From Taeniopygia guttata (Eukaryota > Chordata > Aves > Passeriformes > Estrildidae): a DNA stretch of 64,000 nt. Location of the stretch: contig NC_133050.1 of NCBI RefSeq assembly GCF_048771995.1, forward strand, positions 7,426,501 through 7,490,500, written 5' to 3'. The position numbers and the translations under genes were made by a program. This document shows positions 21,303 to 31,975 of the stretch, in pieces. Within the stretch, counting starts at the first letter, position 1. Each line of letters starts with the position of its first letter. A model generated the notes under the pieces. That model worked only from the letters and a program-made list of their open reading frames with translations, had not been told where the DNA came from and made no database searches.

Positions 21303-21400
21303 CGCCCGGCGGTGCTGGGGGAGAGCCTGCGGGGTGAAAAAAAAACCAAACAAAGCTCCAAAAGCGAAACGAACGGCTTCTGGCGGCTCTTGGCTGTTTG

Positions 21401-21985
21401 GAGTTTGGGTCTAAAAGATCATCAGTGGAGATTGGGATAGAGACAGAAATGGAGCGCTGGTTTATTGGCATTTGGGTCTAAAAGATCATCAGAGGAAATT
21501 TGGATAGAGACAAACCTGAGCGCTGTTTTTTTTGACATTTGGGTCTAAGAGATCATCAGTGGAAATTGGGATAGAGACAAAACTGGAGCTCTTGTTTATT
21601 GACATTTGTCTCTAGGGGTCGTTAGAGATAATCGAGTTCAAGACACGAGCCGAGCGCTGGTTTATTGGCATTTGGCTCTAAGTGGTTTTAGATATCTCTA
21701 AAAGGATCCTGAGCTCCTAAACTCGGGAAAAGACAAGAGCTGAGCACTCGGTTATTGACATTCTAAGAGATAACTCGGGTAAGAACAAGAGCTGATCGCG
21801 TGTTTGCTGACCTTTGGCTCTAAGACCTTGTCAGAAATAATTGAGATAAAACCCAGAATTTCTCTCTTGGCTATTGACATTTCGTTTTAAGATCTTGTTA
21901 GGGATAACCGAGATAAAAGCCAGAATTGATCTCTCCCCTATTGACATTTGTCTTTAAGAGATCCTGGGAGGTAATTTAGATATAG
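21401..21985. repeat. Degenerate ~67-bp tandem repeat in intron of gene I
   Basis: About nine units, each starting TTTGGnTCTAAnAGATC and ending in TTTATTGACA-like sequence; e.g. units begin near 21,404, 21,471, 21,538, 21,606. The first three are most alike; later ones decay. It sits just upstream (in gene sense) of the splice acceptor. Confidence 0.8.
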
Positions 21986-22219
21986 TTTTATGTCCCACCT
22001 TTAACTTCCCCGCCCCGATTTCTTCTGAATTCCTGTTAAATTTTCCTTTTCTCCTCTTCCCCGGCAGCAGAACTCCTCCTCTTTCCTTCCGTGCCACCTC
22101 CAAGCCCCGGCCCTGCCCCAACCCTCCCGGCCCTTTGGAGGAATTCCCGAGGACGCGCTCGAACTGGTTCCCACAGCGCCTCTGTTCCTCCCACACGGGG
22201 GAAAAAACAAAAACCAAAA

Positions 22220-22580
22220 AACAAAAAAACCCCCGGATTTTCCACGTATTTCAGCGTGGAATAATCAACTTAGCACCATGCTTAATTTTTGTATTATTTT
22301 CCTTGCAGATTCCTGTTGTTTTCAGGCAGGAAAATATTCTGCTAAAACACAAGGGGGAAAAAGCAAAAGGCTGAGAATAAGTGGGAGTGTTAAGTGCTCG
22401 TTTAATTAATGAAACGTATAATTAAAATATTTATATAATATAATATATATATTAAATTATTTCTGTAGTGATATAGTCAAGCCAAATAAAAAAAATTACA
22501 TTTTCACCTAGGGGAAATTAATTCAGTAATATTTATTTCTTCAGGTTAAATTCTCACATAAAATTTATCTTTTTGATAAT
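22220..22580. other. AT-rich part of the gene I intron
   Basis: Low-complexity AT-rich DNA (ATATAATATATATATTAAATT near 22,434). No feature recognised beyond composition. Confidence 0.6.
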
Positions 22581-22904
22581 TAAAAAACCCATGCAGGGCA
22601 TTTTCCTCCAAATTCCCTCAAGTTAGAACGCAGCACTGACCTAGAGAAATGCTGAATTTAATCTCTGTGAAAGCGCTTTAGGATTGTAAATCAGTTTTAA
22701 GAGTTAGAAATGAAAGTTATTGGCACAGTTACGTTAATAGTCCATAATAATCGCTTGGTGTAGTGGCTCCAATTAAATTAAGGATGAGCTGATCCAAGCA
22801 GCAGCAGAGCTGCACCGAGCTCACTTCCAAGCCGCATTTTCCATAGTGTTCCATTAATCCCACCGCCCTGGTCGTGCCTCACAACGCAAGGCGATGTTAA
22901 ATCC

Positions 22905-23110
22905 ATTCCTGAAACTTTCCCAAATATTTCTGTAGAATCAAGAGACTGAAATCCCTCATTCTCCCGTAAATTCCAAACCCCGGCAAAGCCCCGCTTTGAT
23001 TTTCGCACCCTTCGCCCAGCACGGAAAGCACCACAGGACAGCGCTCCTGAATCCCTCAGAACCAGAACTCCTTCAGCCCCGATTTTGAGGAGAAATCCAC
23101 GCAAGAGCAG
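22905..23110. repeat. ~205-bp duplicated segment, copy 1
   Basis: Shares AGAGACTGAAATCCCTCATT and CCCCGATTTTGAGGAGAAAT in the same order and orientation with 24,765-24,975. It lies in the gene I intron just downstream of exon 1. Confidence 0.75.
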
Positions 23111-23144
23111 AGGGAAACTGGAGGGGTTTAGAGCCCAAACTTAC

Positions 23145-23215
23145 TCAGAGAGGCGGAGAGGAGGAGTCGGGAGAGGCAGTGAGGAGATGCGCGCTGCAGA
23201 GGGGTTTTATATCCT
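23145..23215 (-). promoter_or_regulatory. Gene I promoter and non-coding exon 1
   Basis: ATATAAAA on the minus strand at 23,205-23,212, followed after about 30 bp by a short exon ending CTCTCTGA with donor GTAAGT (23,144-23,139). It is the only TATA plus exon-1 arrangement I find upstream of gene I; the link is inferred from the family's gene structure. Confidence 0.65.
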
Positions 23216-24660
23216 GCCCCATGGCCGGGGGCGGCTGAGCCAGCCTTTGCTAAAGCGCTTTAATGACTCGGGAGCGCAGCCCGGTGCTCGGATCGCTCCT
23301 GGAGCCGCAGGAATTGTTTTGCTCGCTGTTTATGATTATCTAAAAACCGCGTTGGGCAATAACCCCAAAAACGCAGGTGGCAACCCGCCAGGTCTTTTCA
23401 TCTCGGAATTTCCTGCTTTTCCTCTCCCGGTTTCATTAAGGGGTGAAAATGCAGCGAGAATTAATGAGGTTTTTTTAGCTTATCTTGGCTAAAAGCTGGA
23501 GTGCGCGGGGAATCTTGGAGTGCCAGGGTGATTTTCCTTATGGAAGCAAAACCTAACACAGGGAATCGTATCCGTGCCTCGTTTATCAAACCAGGGATTC
23601 TTTCCCATAATGTTGGTGGGATTTACAGATATGCTCCGAAATCAGGGGAAGGATCTGGCGCAAATCTGAAGAGCAAAGCTCGGGGTTATCTTTGGAATAA
23701 AAACGAAGCCGTTCATGAATTATGCCAACCGGGGAAGTTTAAAATGAGGCGTTAGATGGAACACTTTCCATAATTTATTCTTTGTGAGCTCACAGCAGCC
23801 CGGATCCTCTAGGATGTCATTACCGTGATTACCACGAACTGATTTCCCTGGATGACAAACTCGCAGAGGTTTTGAGATCCTCTTTGAAATCTCATTTTCT
23901 GATGTCTCCGGAATATTCCCGATAAGCTCCAAAGCCCTGCGGGATCTCTGGAGCTGCCTCATAAAATCAGAATAATTCCTGGCATGCCACAAAGCCCGGG
24001 ATGGTTTTACCTCGTCTCAAGGTGGGCATTTCCAGGCTCAAAGGTTCCCTCCGGATGGAAGAGGGAGTGAAAAGGGAAAAAAGGCGCACAGAGCACCGGG
24101 ATTTTGGGAAGATCCTCCCAGTGGCTTCTTTGTGAACAGGGAAGAGTTGGGGCCGTGGGGGTCCTTTTGGGATCACGTCCATGGCAGAGGAATCCTGTTT
24201 TTTTTTCCCCCAGGATTTAATCCTTACGAGGCTGGATGGACGTTGCCTATGAGGAGGAGCCCAAAATACTGCCTTAAAATCGTCCATTTTCTTCTTCTCC
24301 CGAAATTTCCCATGTTTTTGTTATCATCCTTTGGAATTTCTTGCTCCAACACCTCCACCCCCTTCCCAAAATTCCTGCACCAGACCAGGAGGATTAAAGC
24401 ACAAGGAGAAAGTGTGGAATTCATCCCTCGGTCAGGATTCCAGCTCTCCTCAGCTGATCCCTGTGGCATTTGGGAATTCCCAAGCCAGGAACCGAATCCT
24501 GGCTGGCAAAATCAGGCCCTGGAGCACAACGGGATCAACTCCTCCCCAAACCCCCCGAAACGCAGAAATCTGGTGAGGAATTTTCTCTTTTCCACACGCT
24601 TTTTGTGTTTTTCTTCAGTGCCTGAAGTTGGTTCGTCAGGAATTTTGGGGTCAGGGATGG
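23216..24660. other. Intergenic, upstream of gene I
   Basis: No gene, RNA or repeat recognised. Short open frames lack core motifs. Confidence 0.5.
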
Positions 24661-24740
24661 ATCCAGACTGAAGGAGGGGGAGGTTTAGAGGGGATTTGGG
24701 AAGGAATTTTGTGAGAGTGGGGAGGCCCTGGCACAGCTTT
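24660..24740 (+). mobile_element. CR1 LINE fragment
   Basis: Short sense CR1 piece: GGTTTAGAGGGGATTTGGGA, then GTGGGGAGGCCCTGGCACAG. It directly precedes the second copy of the 205-bp duplicate. Confidence 0.55.
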
Positions 24741-24764
24741 TCCAGGGAATTTCTGGGAAAATCC

Positions 24765-24975
24765 ATTCTCAGAACTTCCCCAAATATTTTTTTCAGAATT
24801 GAGAGACTGAAATCCCTCATTCTCCCATACATTCAAAAGCCTTGGGAAAGCCCCCGCTTTGATTTTTGCACCCTTTACCCGGCACAGAAAGCAGAGCAGG
24901 AAAGCGCCCCAAAATCCCTCAGAACCAGAATATTTATGCAAAGTTCAGCCCCGATTTTGAGGAGAAATCCACCAA
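24765..24975. repeat. ~210-bp duplicated segment, copy 2
   Basis: Second copy of the 22,905-23,110 segment, with extra bases near 24,930 (ATATTTATGCAAAG). Confidence 0.75.
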
Positions 24976-25199
24976 AAGGAAGAAAAGTGTCCGAGGCCAG
25001 GCTGGAAGGAGCCGGCACCGCGGCAGGGGTGGAACTGGGCGAGTTTTAAGGCCCCTTCCAGCCCAAACCGCCCCGTGAGTAACAAAGGGAACAAAGAGCG
25101 AGCGCAGACTGCAAACCCCACAACACAGAGCCTTAATATCCATTACTCCTAAATCGCTGCCGAAAATTACATCCTTGAGCAGGGCAGGGGCAGCTTTAA

Positions 25200-25700
25200 T
25201 GCCGGTTAATTCGGTTTTTGTGCCCGGACCGGTTCGGCGGGGCTGCGGAGCCGCGGGGTTCGCTGCTGCGGCTGAGTCAGCAGCGCTGCCTCACGCAGGA
25301 ATCATCAAAGACAGCGAAGATTTGGGGTGGGAGCGCTGCTCCCCGAGCTTGGCAGCCCCGGCCGGGCTCGCTTCAAAGCGGCTCTGCCCGCTGAGCTCAG
25401 CGGCGCAAAACTCGCGTCAGCTCCGGGAGGAGCTGCCCAGAGGGTCATTAACGCAATTAACGCCCCGCTCCCCGCGCGCTCGGCGCTATCAGGAGCTCGG
25501 ATTCCGCAGGGAAAGCCGGAGAACCCAAAAATCCAGGCGGGGACCCCCGGCCCGCTCAGAGCAGGGAGAGACCTCGGGGGTGCTGCCCAAGAGGCGGCGG
25601 CTCCCGGGGTGGGGATAAATCCCCAAATCCGCCCAGGGAAGGGGTTTGGGGTCGGTGGAACCCCGAGCACGCCCGGGGTGTCTCATCCTGCTCCAGGAAA
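25200..25700. other. GC-rich intergenic patch
   Basis: CpG-rich stretch unlike its AT-rich surroundings. It contains a 12-of-13 match to the palindromic Maf/AP-1 recognition element (GGCTGAGTCAGCA at 25,270-25,282). No TATA or coding exon is visible. A regulatory island is possible but unproven. Confidence 0.35.
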
Positions 25701-25759
25701 TCCTCCCCGATCCCCATTTCCTGCGCAGTGGAGGGCTGGAGCAAACGGCAGCTCCTGGA

Positions 25760-26580
25760 TCGATTAATATATCATTTATATATTATAAATAGAATATTTA
25801 TATTGCCCGTGGGGTGGATGCGAGGCAGGAATGCTCTGCTTCGAAAAGATCTGCCGGGTCACGGTAGCTGAGCCTTTCCTGGAGGTTTTTTGGTTGATAA
25901 AAAAAGGGATTTTTTTTTTTCTTAGGATGGTCCAGCCTTGCCAGGACCCTGAGGTGTTGGGGATACTGAGGCTCACTGGGATTTTTAGTCTTTCCAGGGC
26001 TTCGCAGAGCAGCTGAACCCCCTAAATTCAGCAGTGGGACTCAGGATTTCTGCTTTTTGTTCGCTTCTAGCTGGGATGAAACCAGATTTCAAATCCTGAA
26101 AAAATAACAAAAGGATAAATTCAGGGAATTAAATGTTGGAGGAGTGCAAAAAGGAAAGGGAATGAAGGGAGGAGGCAGAAGAAAAACCTCTCCCTTAACA
26201 AGTGCTGACCAGAGCTGTACTGAGGTGTAGAATATATAAATATATAAAACAATTACAAATACCATACAAATAAATATAAATATTATAGAAAGAAATATTA
26301 TATAAACAGTATAATTATTCTACAGGTGTTATGTAAATATATGCAAATGAGACACGTTATGTGTAAATATTTTGTATAAATATTATACATAAACATCTCA
26401 TATAAATATTATGGATTTGTATACTAGTATATAATTGCAAGAAAATGGAAATGCCAGGTTGGCAGGGCAGCAAAGCAAATCCAATTATATAAATGATATA
26501 TATAATATATAATTATATAAATGATATAAAATTCTATAAATTATATAAAATCTGCTCAGGGCACACCTGAATTCCCTTCT
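25760..26580. repeat. AT-rich low-complexity DNA
   Basis: ATATATAAAT-type runs, densest at 26,225-26,430 and 26,480-26,560. No gene. Confidence 0.6.
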
Positions 26581-26914
26581 GCTTGTTTTGGGGTTTTTTT
26601 TGTTTGTTTTTCTTTTTAAAAAATTAATTCTGGTTCTTGGTGTTTGGGTGGAGCCCCAGATCCGAGCTCCCTCGGTGACCTCGCGTCTCCCTCTGCTTGC
26701 CCCAGCTGGCATTGCACAACCTGCCTCAGTTTCCCCACAAAGCCCAAGACTTTTCTGCTCTCAGCCGCCCCAAACTTTTCTTTTTTTCAGCACAAAAGGG
26801 GCGCCTGCTTTCCTTCTGCCCCAGGAAAACCCCAGAGCCAGGAAAAGGCACCAGGGAATCCGGAGAGGGACTTTTCCTCAGGAACTGCAGCGCCAGGACA
26901 CGGGAATGGGGTCA

Positions 26915-27118
26915 GAGGGGGAATTTGGGTGGGATTTTGGGTTGGAATTGTTCCCTGTGAGGGTCCCAGGTTACTCCATGGATTTCCCACCCCTGGAATG
27001 TCCCAGGCCAGGCTGGAGCCACCTGGGATGGTGGAATGAGCTGATTTTTCTTGTTCCTGCCCATGGAAGTAGAGGATTTCCGAGCTCTACTCCAATCCAA
27101 ACCATTCCAAAATTCCAA
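26915..27118 (+). mobile_element. CR1 LINE 3' fragment
   Basis: Sense 3' end: GGGGAATTTGGGTGGGATTT, TTCCCTGTGAGGGTCCCAGG, CCATGGATTTCCCACC, ending near CCAAACCATTCC. The middle is interrupted by some unrelated bases. Confidence 0.65.
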
Positions 27119-27304
27119 AGTTCTGTGCTGCCATGAAATTCAGTGGATTTATAAATGTGGATGCCCAAGGTGCTGCTCATTTTCCTGCAGTTAGGCAAGG
27201 ATGAATCCCAGACTGGTTTGGGTTGGGAAAATCTGAAATCCCGTCCCATTTCACCATCCCAAACCCCAGAGACCGATCTGGGCTTGGTGTTCCTCAGCTT
27301 TGTC

Positions 27305-27525
27305 ACATTAAAACTAAATAAAACCAAATAAAATCAAACAAAACTCAATAAAACCAATAAAAACAAATAAAAGCAATAAAAACAAACACAACCAAACCAA
27401 ATAAAACCAAACAAACCCAAATAAAACCAAATAAAAACAGATAAAACAAATTAAATCAAATAGAAACAAATTCTAAAAATGAAACCAAATTAAAACAAAT
27501 TTTAAAAAATAAAAACAAGGCCTGC
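27305..27525. repeat. A-rich tandem tract
   Basis: Irregular AATAAAACC/AAATAAAACC units over about 220 bp. No gene. Confidence 0.8.
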
Positions 27526-27724
27526 CCCACCCTGGCTGTGACAAAACAACCCCAGGGATGATCCCTGGGCATTCCTGGGATAATCTGGCCTGGGAGAAGG
27601 GGCTGGAGGAGGTGTTGGCACCATCAGGGCAGGAATGGGTGGGTAAAAATAAAAACCGAGCTGTCAAAGCCCGAACATCCCTGATTTGTCATGTGGGGCC
27701 TGAAAATGCCTTCCCAAAGTTCCT

Positions 27725-27938
27725 TGGAATTATTGCTACCTGATTTTAGAGTTATTCCTTCCTGAATTTGGAATTTTGCCTTGTAGTTTTTGGAATTATT
27801 CCCACTCAGTTTTGGAATTATTCCCTCTCGATATTGGAATTATTCCCTCTTGATTTTAGAATAATTCCCACTCGATTTTGGAATTATTCTCATCTGATTT
27901 TGGAATTTTTCCCACTCGGTTTTGGCATTTTTCCCAGC
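27725..27938. repeat. ~22-bp minisatellite
   Basis: About nine units of GATTTTGGAATTATTCCCACTC-like sequence (TTGGAATTATTCCCnCTCG core). Confidence 0.8.
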
Positions 27939-29084
27939 AGGATGGACCCCCCCCGGGGGAAAACCCCACATTCTCAGGAGGGTTTAGGGTAGGGAAAGTC
28001 GGGGTTGTTTAATGGGAATAAACCACGGATAAATAAACCACGGGAACGGAAACTAACGCTGCGGGGGGAGGAGCCGGCTATTTTTAGCAACCTCTGGGCG
28101 TGGCAGCGCTCGGAGTCACCCTGGTCCTCCCGGGGTGGCTCCGGGGTGACAAATTCCTGCCTCTGCTGCCACCAACCTTCCCCCGGGGTCAATTTAATGG
28201 AAATTCAATCCCCCGGGGGCTGGAGTATTAACGAAGTGTCATTAACGAAGATTTGTGCTTAATTGAGTGACGTCATCACCCGATAGTTGAGCATTAGGAG
28301 TGTGATAAGGCGTGGTTTGATTCAACCCGGGGTTTTTTTTGGGTTTTTTTTGTCCCGATGTTTAGTGTAGGAAAAGCAAAAAGAGGGGAAAGATTTGGGA
28401 ATTGTTTATTCTAAATATCCGTAAATGTTCTTGCCAGTTCCTAAATATCTGTAAATGTTCTGTAAATTTCCTGGGAGGATATTTGGGATATTTGGGGATT
28501 TTGAGCCAGTCCAGACACTCAAAATCCCCAAATATCCCAAATTTCCGCCCAGTGACACCCCGGGCGATGCAGCCGCACCCTTGAGGGAAGGCGAAGTTTG
28601 GCTCCCACCTCGGAATTTCCGCCAATTCCTTCACCCAGCCCCGGGGCGATTCACTAAAAATCCCAAACCACCTCCTGCCCCCCCAAATAACCCAAAATAA
28701 CCCTCCCGAAAAATGCCGCTCCCAACCCCCATCCTCGTGCAGCTGTTGCCCAACATCTGGATGTCCAAATCCGAATTTTCGTGTCGCAAGGCTTGTGCAC
28801 AAAGATAATTAATGTTTGCGCAGCGCTCCCAGCCCTGTCAGCACGGGAAGGGGCTGGTTTGTGGAAAAAGCCGATTTGCAGATTTCCTTTGAGGATTAGA
28901 GGAAATTAAGTGGATTGGTGTGGACAGAACACCCCGGCGGGGGTTGAGGAAGGATTTTGGAAACGTGATTCCCTGGAAATTCCAGTGGGGGAACGTCAGC
29001 TCGTTAATTCTCAGCTTGATCACTCATTACTCCTACCTATTACCAAATATCAGCTAATATATATATCATCCTTAATATTTATAT

Positions 29085-29420
29085 TTATTTCTTTCACATT
29101 TTATGATGCACATCCCTACATTGATCATCCTTGCCTATAATATATTTATTTATATTTATTTATTTCACATGTTGCAGATTGTCCTTGCCCATAATATAGA
29201 ATATTTATATTTTTTCTTTCACATGTTGCAGATTGTCCTTGCCCATAATATAGAATATTTATATTTTTTCTTTCACATGTTGCAGATTTTCCTTGCCCAT
29301 AATATAGAATATTTATAGTTTTTTCTTTCGCATTTTAAGCTGCACGTCCCCACATTGCAGATGTTCCTTGCCCATAATATAGAATATTTATATTTATTTA
29401 TTCCTCACGTTGCAGATGAC
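29085..29420. repeat. ~54-bp tandem repeat
   Basis: Five to six units with TTGCAGATTGTCCTTGCCCA followed by TAATATAGAATATTTAT; the first and last units are diverged. Confidence 0.8.
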
Positions 29421-29814
29421 CCTTGCCCAGCTTGTCCTAGCCCCAGGGAGGGTGGCAGTGCCCAGCTCCTGCCTGTACATGCATGGCCCAGGATTTTTGT
29501 CCTATTTTTGGGGAACAGACTGAGTCGGCTGGAAAATTCAATCCAGGGCTTCAATTAATTTTAAAAAATCTGCATTTTTTTTCCTGGGCCCAGCACCCAG
29601 AGGCAGCAGCATTTCACCCCAAAATCCAGGCTGGATGAAGTCTGGGAAAAGGGCAAAATCTCATTAATTTTGCTTGGTGAGTTGGTTAATGCTAATGTGG
29701 GGGTGCTGAACCTCGGGAAAAGTCCCAAAGTCACTTCTGGGACCAAAACTGTTCAAAAGAAAATGTGGAGGAGAAAGTTTTCTGCCAGAGCTGGAGTGAC
29801 TGGACAGGGGGGTA

Positions 29815-30017
29815 GGTTCAGACTGAAAAAGGGGGAATTTGGGTGGGATTTTGGGGAGGAATTGTTCCCTGTGAGGGTCCCAGGTTATCCCATGGATTTC
29901 CCATCCCTGGGAGTGCCCAAGGCCAGGTTGGAACCACCTGGGATAGGGGAAGGTCCCTGCCCATGGCAGGGGGTGGCACAGGATGATTTTTGGGGTCCCT
30001 TCCACCCCAAACCATCC
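29815..30017 (+). mobile_element. CR1 LINE 3' fragment
   Basis: Sense CR1 end with GAATTGTTCCCTGTGAGGGT, CCCATGGATTTCCCATCCCT and GGTCCCTTCCACCCCAAACC. Confidence 0.75.
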
Positions 30018-30545
30018 TAAAAAAGCAAAATCCAAAAGTGCATCTGCATGACAGCATTTAATGGGAACGAGAAGCTGAATTTACAAGTTCAAAACTCACT
30101 GGAAAGGATAAAATCAAAGAATTCCAGGAGGGTCCACAACAAATCCCCACTCCCATGATTTTCATAGATTTTAGCAGAAAGATTTTGCAGAGAGATTTAC
30201 TCTTACAATTGCTGTATATATTTTGATTTTGTGGGTTTTTTCCCCCCGGCTTGCATTAAATGAGATAAAGAAAGGAAAAGAAGCTGGGAGAGCATTACAC
30301 GGTGGGGCTAAGCAGGAATAAAGCACAGCAAGGAGCTACAAATTCCAAATTTTCAGAAATGCCAAGTAGAGCTGAATTATTTATTTCTTTTCAAATGCCG
30401 GTTCAGCAAAATTTGCAAATGAGGAGGAATTTGGGTAAAATTTCATTTTGGAACCCAAGATTTTCAGTCATATTGTTTGGGTGGATTTTGTAATTTTTTT
30501 TATTTTGAGAGAAATTGGTAATAAAACGTCAGTGTTGGCATAAAA
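30018..30545. other. 3' flank of gene J
   Basis: No gene recognised. AT-rich with scattered AATAAA-like words. Confidence 0.45.
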
Positions 30546-30867
30546 ACGAATTTATTGACACACAGCTTTTAGGAAACCAAAAGAAAAAAAAAAAAAGGAG
30601 ATATATATATTTTTTAATTCTTGGAAAATTCTGGGCTTTGGTTTGCCCTAATTTGGAATGAGGTCAATAGAGAATTTTCAGTTTTCTCGTAGTTTAGAAA
30701 TTCTAGTCCTCAGGCAGGTCTAGTGCCAGGAATCCCTGGATTTATGGACTCCATGGGAACCTCGGGAGCTCGGCACTTCTACAATCCATTATCCATAAAC
30801 TTTAGTCGGGCTCTGTCTGACCGCTCAGTTGTGCTTTTCAGTCTATCCACAGATATCCAGGCAGGGT

Positions 30868-31239
30868 TTAGGTTGGCCTGCAAGTTCCACAACAAAACTG
30901 GGATAAGTGAGGAGGAAAAGGATTAAAACTGCCCAAAGCGCCCCGGAAGGAGGCGTTCACACCTGAGCCCAAAGCGCACCTACCCCCAAACCCATGGAAT
31001 CCCTGGGAGCCCAGGAAGCTCCTGATGTCCAGCAGGGCCGTGGAGCCCACCAGGGTCTGCTGGGGGAAGGTGGTCAGCGTGGGCCCGGGGTAGATGACGG
31101 AGTAGGGGGGAAAGTCGGGCTCCACGATGTCCACCACGGTGTCGGGGTACTTGATGACGCAGGTGTCGCTGCGGGTCACGGCGAAGGGCTCGGGGCACGC
31201 CAGGCCCACGGGCAGGCAGCACTCGTGGAAGGGAGACAT
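30868..31239 (-). CDS. Gene J: highly divergent corneous beta-protein, 123 aa
   Basis: Recognised by a degraded core: YPDTVVDIVEPDFPPYSVIY then PGPTLTTFPQQTLVGST (31-67). Relative to the claw core it has three extra residues between the first strand and PGP, plus acidic residues (D37, E40, D42) where others have neutral ones. Head MSPFHECCLPVGLACPEPF; tail mixed (FLGSQGFHGFGG, NPFPPHLSQFCCGTC) ending RPT instead of GPC. The start follows TCGTTTCCAG (exon 2 from 31,253). A candidate poly(A) signal is at 30,556-30,551. The frame is open, so it looks functional. It may match one of the named single-copy epidermal differentiation beta-like proteins, but I do not recognise it securely. Confidence 0.82.
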   Translation of the reverse strand: MSPFHECCLPVGLACPEPFAVTRSDTCVIKYPDTVVDIVEPDFPPYSVIYPGPTLTTFPQQTLVGSTALLDIRSFLGSQGFHGFGGRCALGSGVNASFRGALGSFNPFPPHLSQFCCGTCRPT

Positions 31240-31261
31240 GGGGCAGGGCAGAGCTGGAAAC

Positions 31262-31975
31262 GAGCAGGGAAAGAGGGAAAAATGAGAAAAAAACATTCTC
31301 GGTGTGGCGGAAAATATCTGGGATAAATATCGGGGTTTTTGTAACGCGGTTATGGGGATTTACGGCAAATTGGGAGCTCAGGTGGGAGTTGAATTTGGCA
31401 GGAATTGAGCAGGAATTCAGGTGGGAGTTGAATTTGGCCTGAAATTGAGCAAGGAAATAGGAAAAAATGAGAAAAAATAATCCTTGGTGTGATGGGAAAT
31501 ATCTGGGATAAATATCAGGGTTTTCGTAACGCGGTTATGGGGATTTACGTCAAACTGGGAGCTCTGGTGGGAGTTGAATGTGGCAGGAATTGAGCAGGAA
31601 TTCAGGTGTGAGTTGGAATTCAGGAATTGACCTGAAACTGATCAGGAAAAGAGGGAAAGATGAGAAAAACCCATCGTTGGTGTGGTGGGAAATATCTGCG
31701 ATAAACAGCAGGGTGTTGGTAACGCGGTTACGGGGATTTACGGCAAATTGGGAGCTCAGGTGGGAGTTGAATTTGGCAGGAATTGAGCAGGAATTCAGGT
31801 AGGAGTTGGATTTGGCCTGGAATTGAGAAAGGAAAGATGGAAAAATGAGAAAAAATTGTCCTTGGCAAGGTGAGAAATATCTGAGATAAATAGCGGGGTG
31901 CTGGTTAAGCGGTTATGGGGATTTACGGGAAATTGGGAATTACAGAGAGCTCAGATGGGAGCTGAATTTGTCCAG
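31262..31975. repeat. ~185-bp tandem repeat in intron of gene J
   Basis: Close to four units. Each holds GGGATAAATA, TAACGCGGTTATGGGGATTT, GGGAGCTCAGGTGGGAGTTG and an AGGGAAAnATGAGAAAAA end. The last kind of segment forms the polypyrimidine tract of gene J's own acceptor on the minus strand. Confidence 0.85.
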
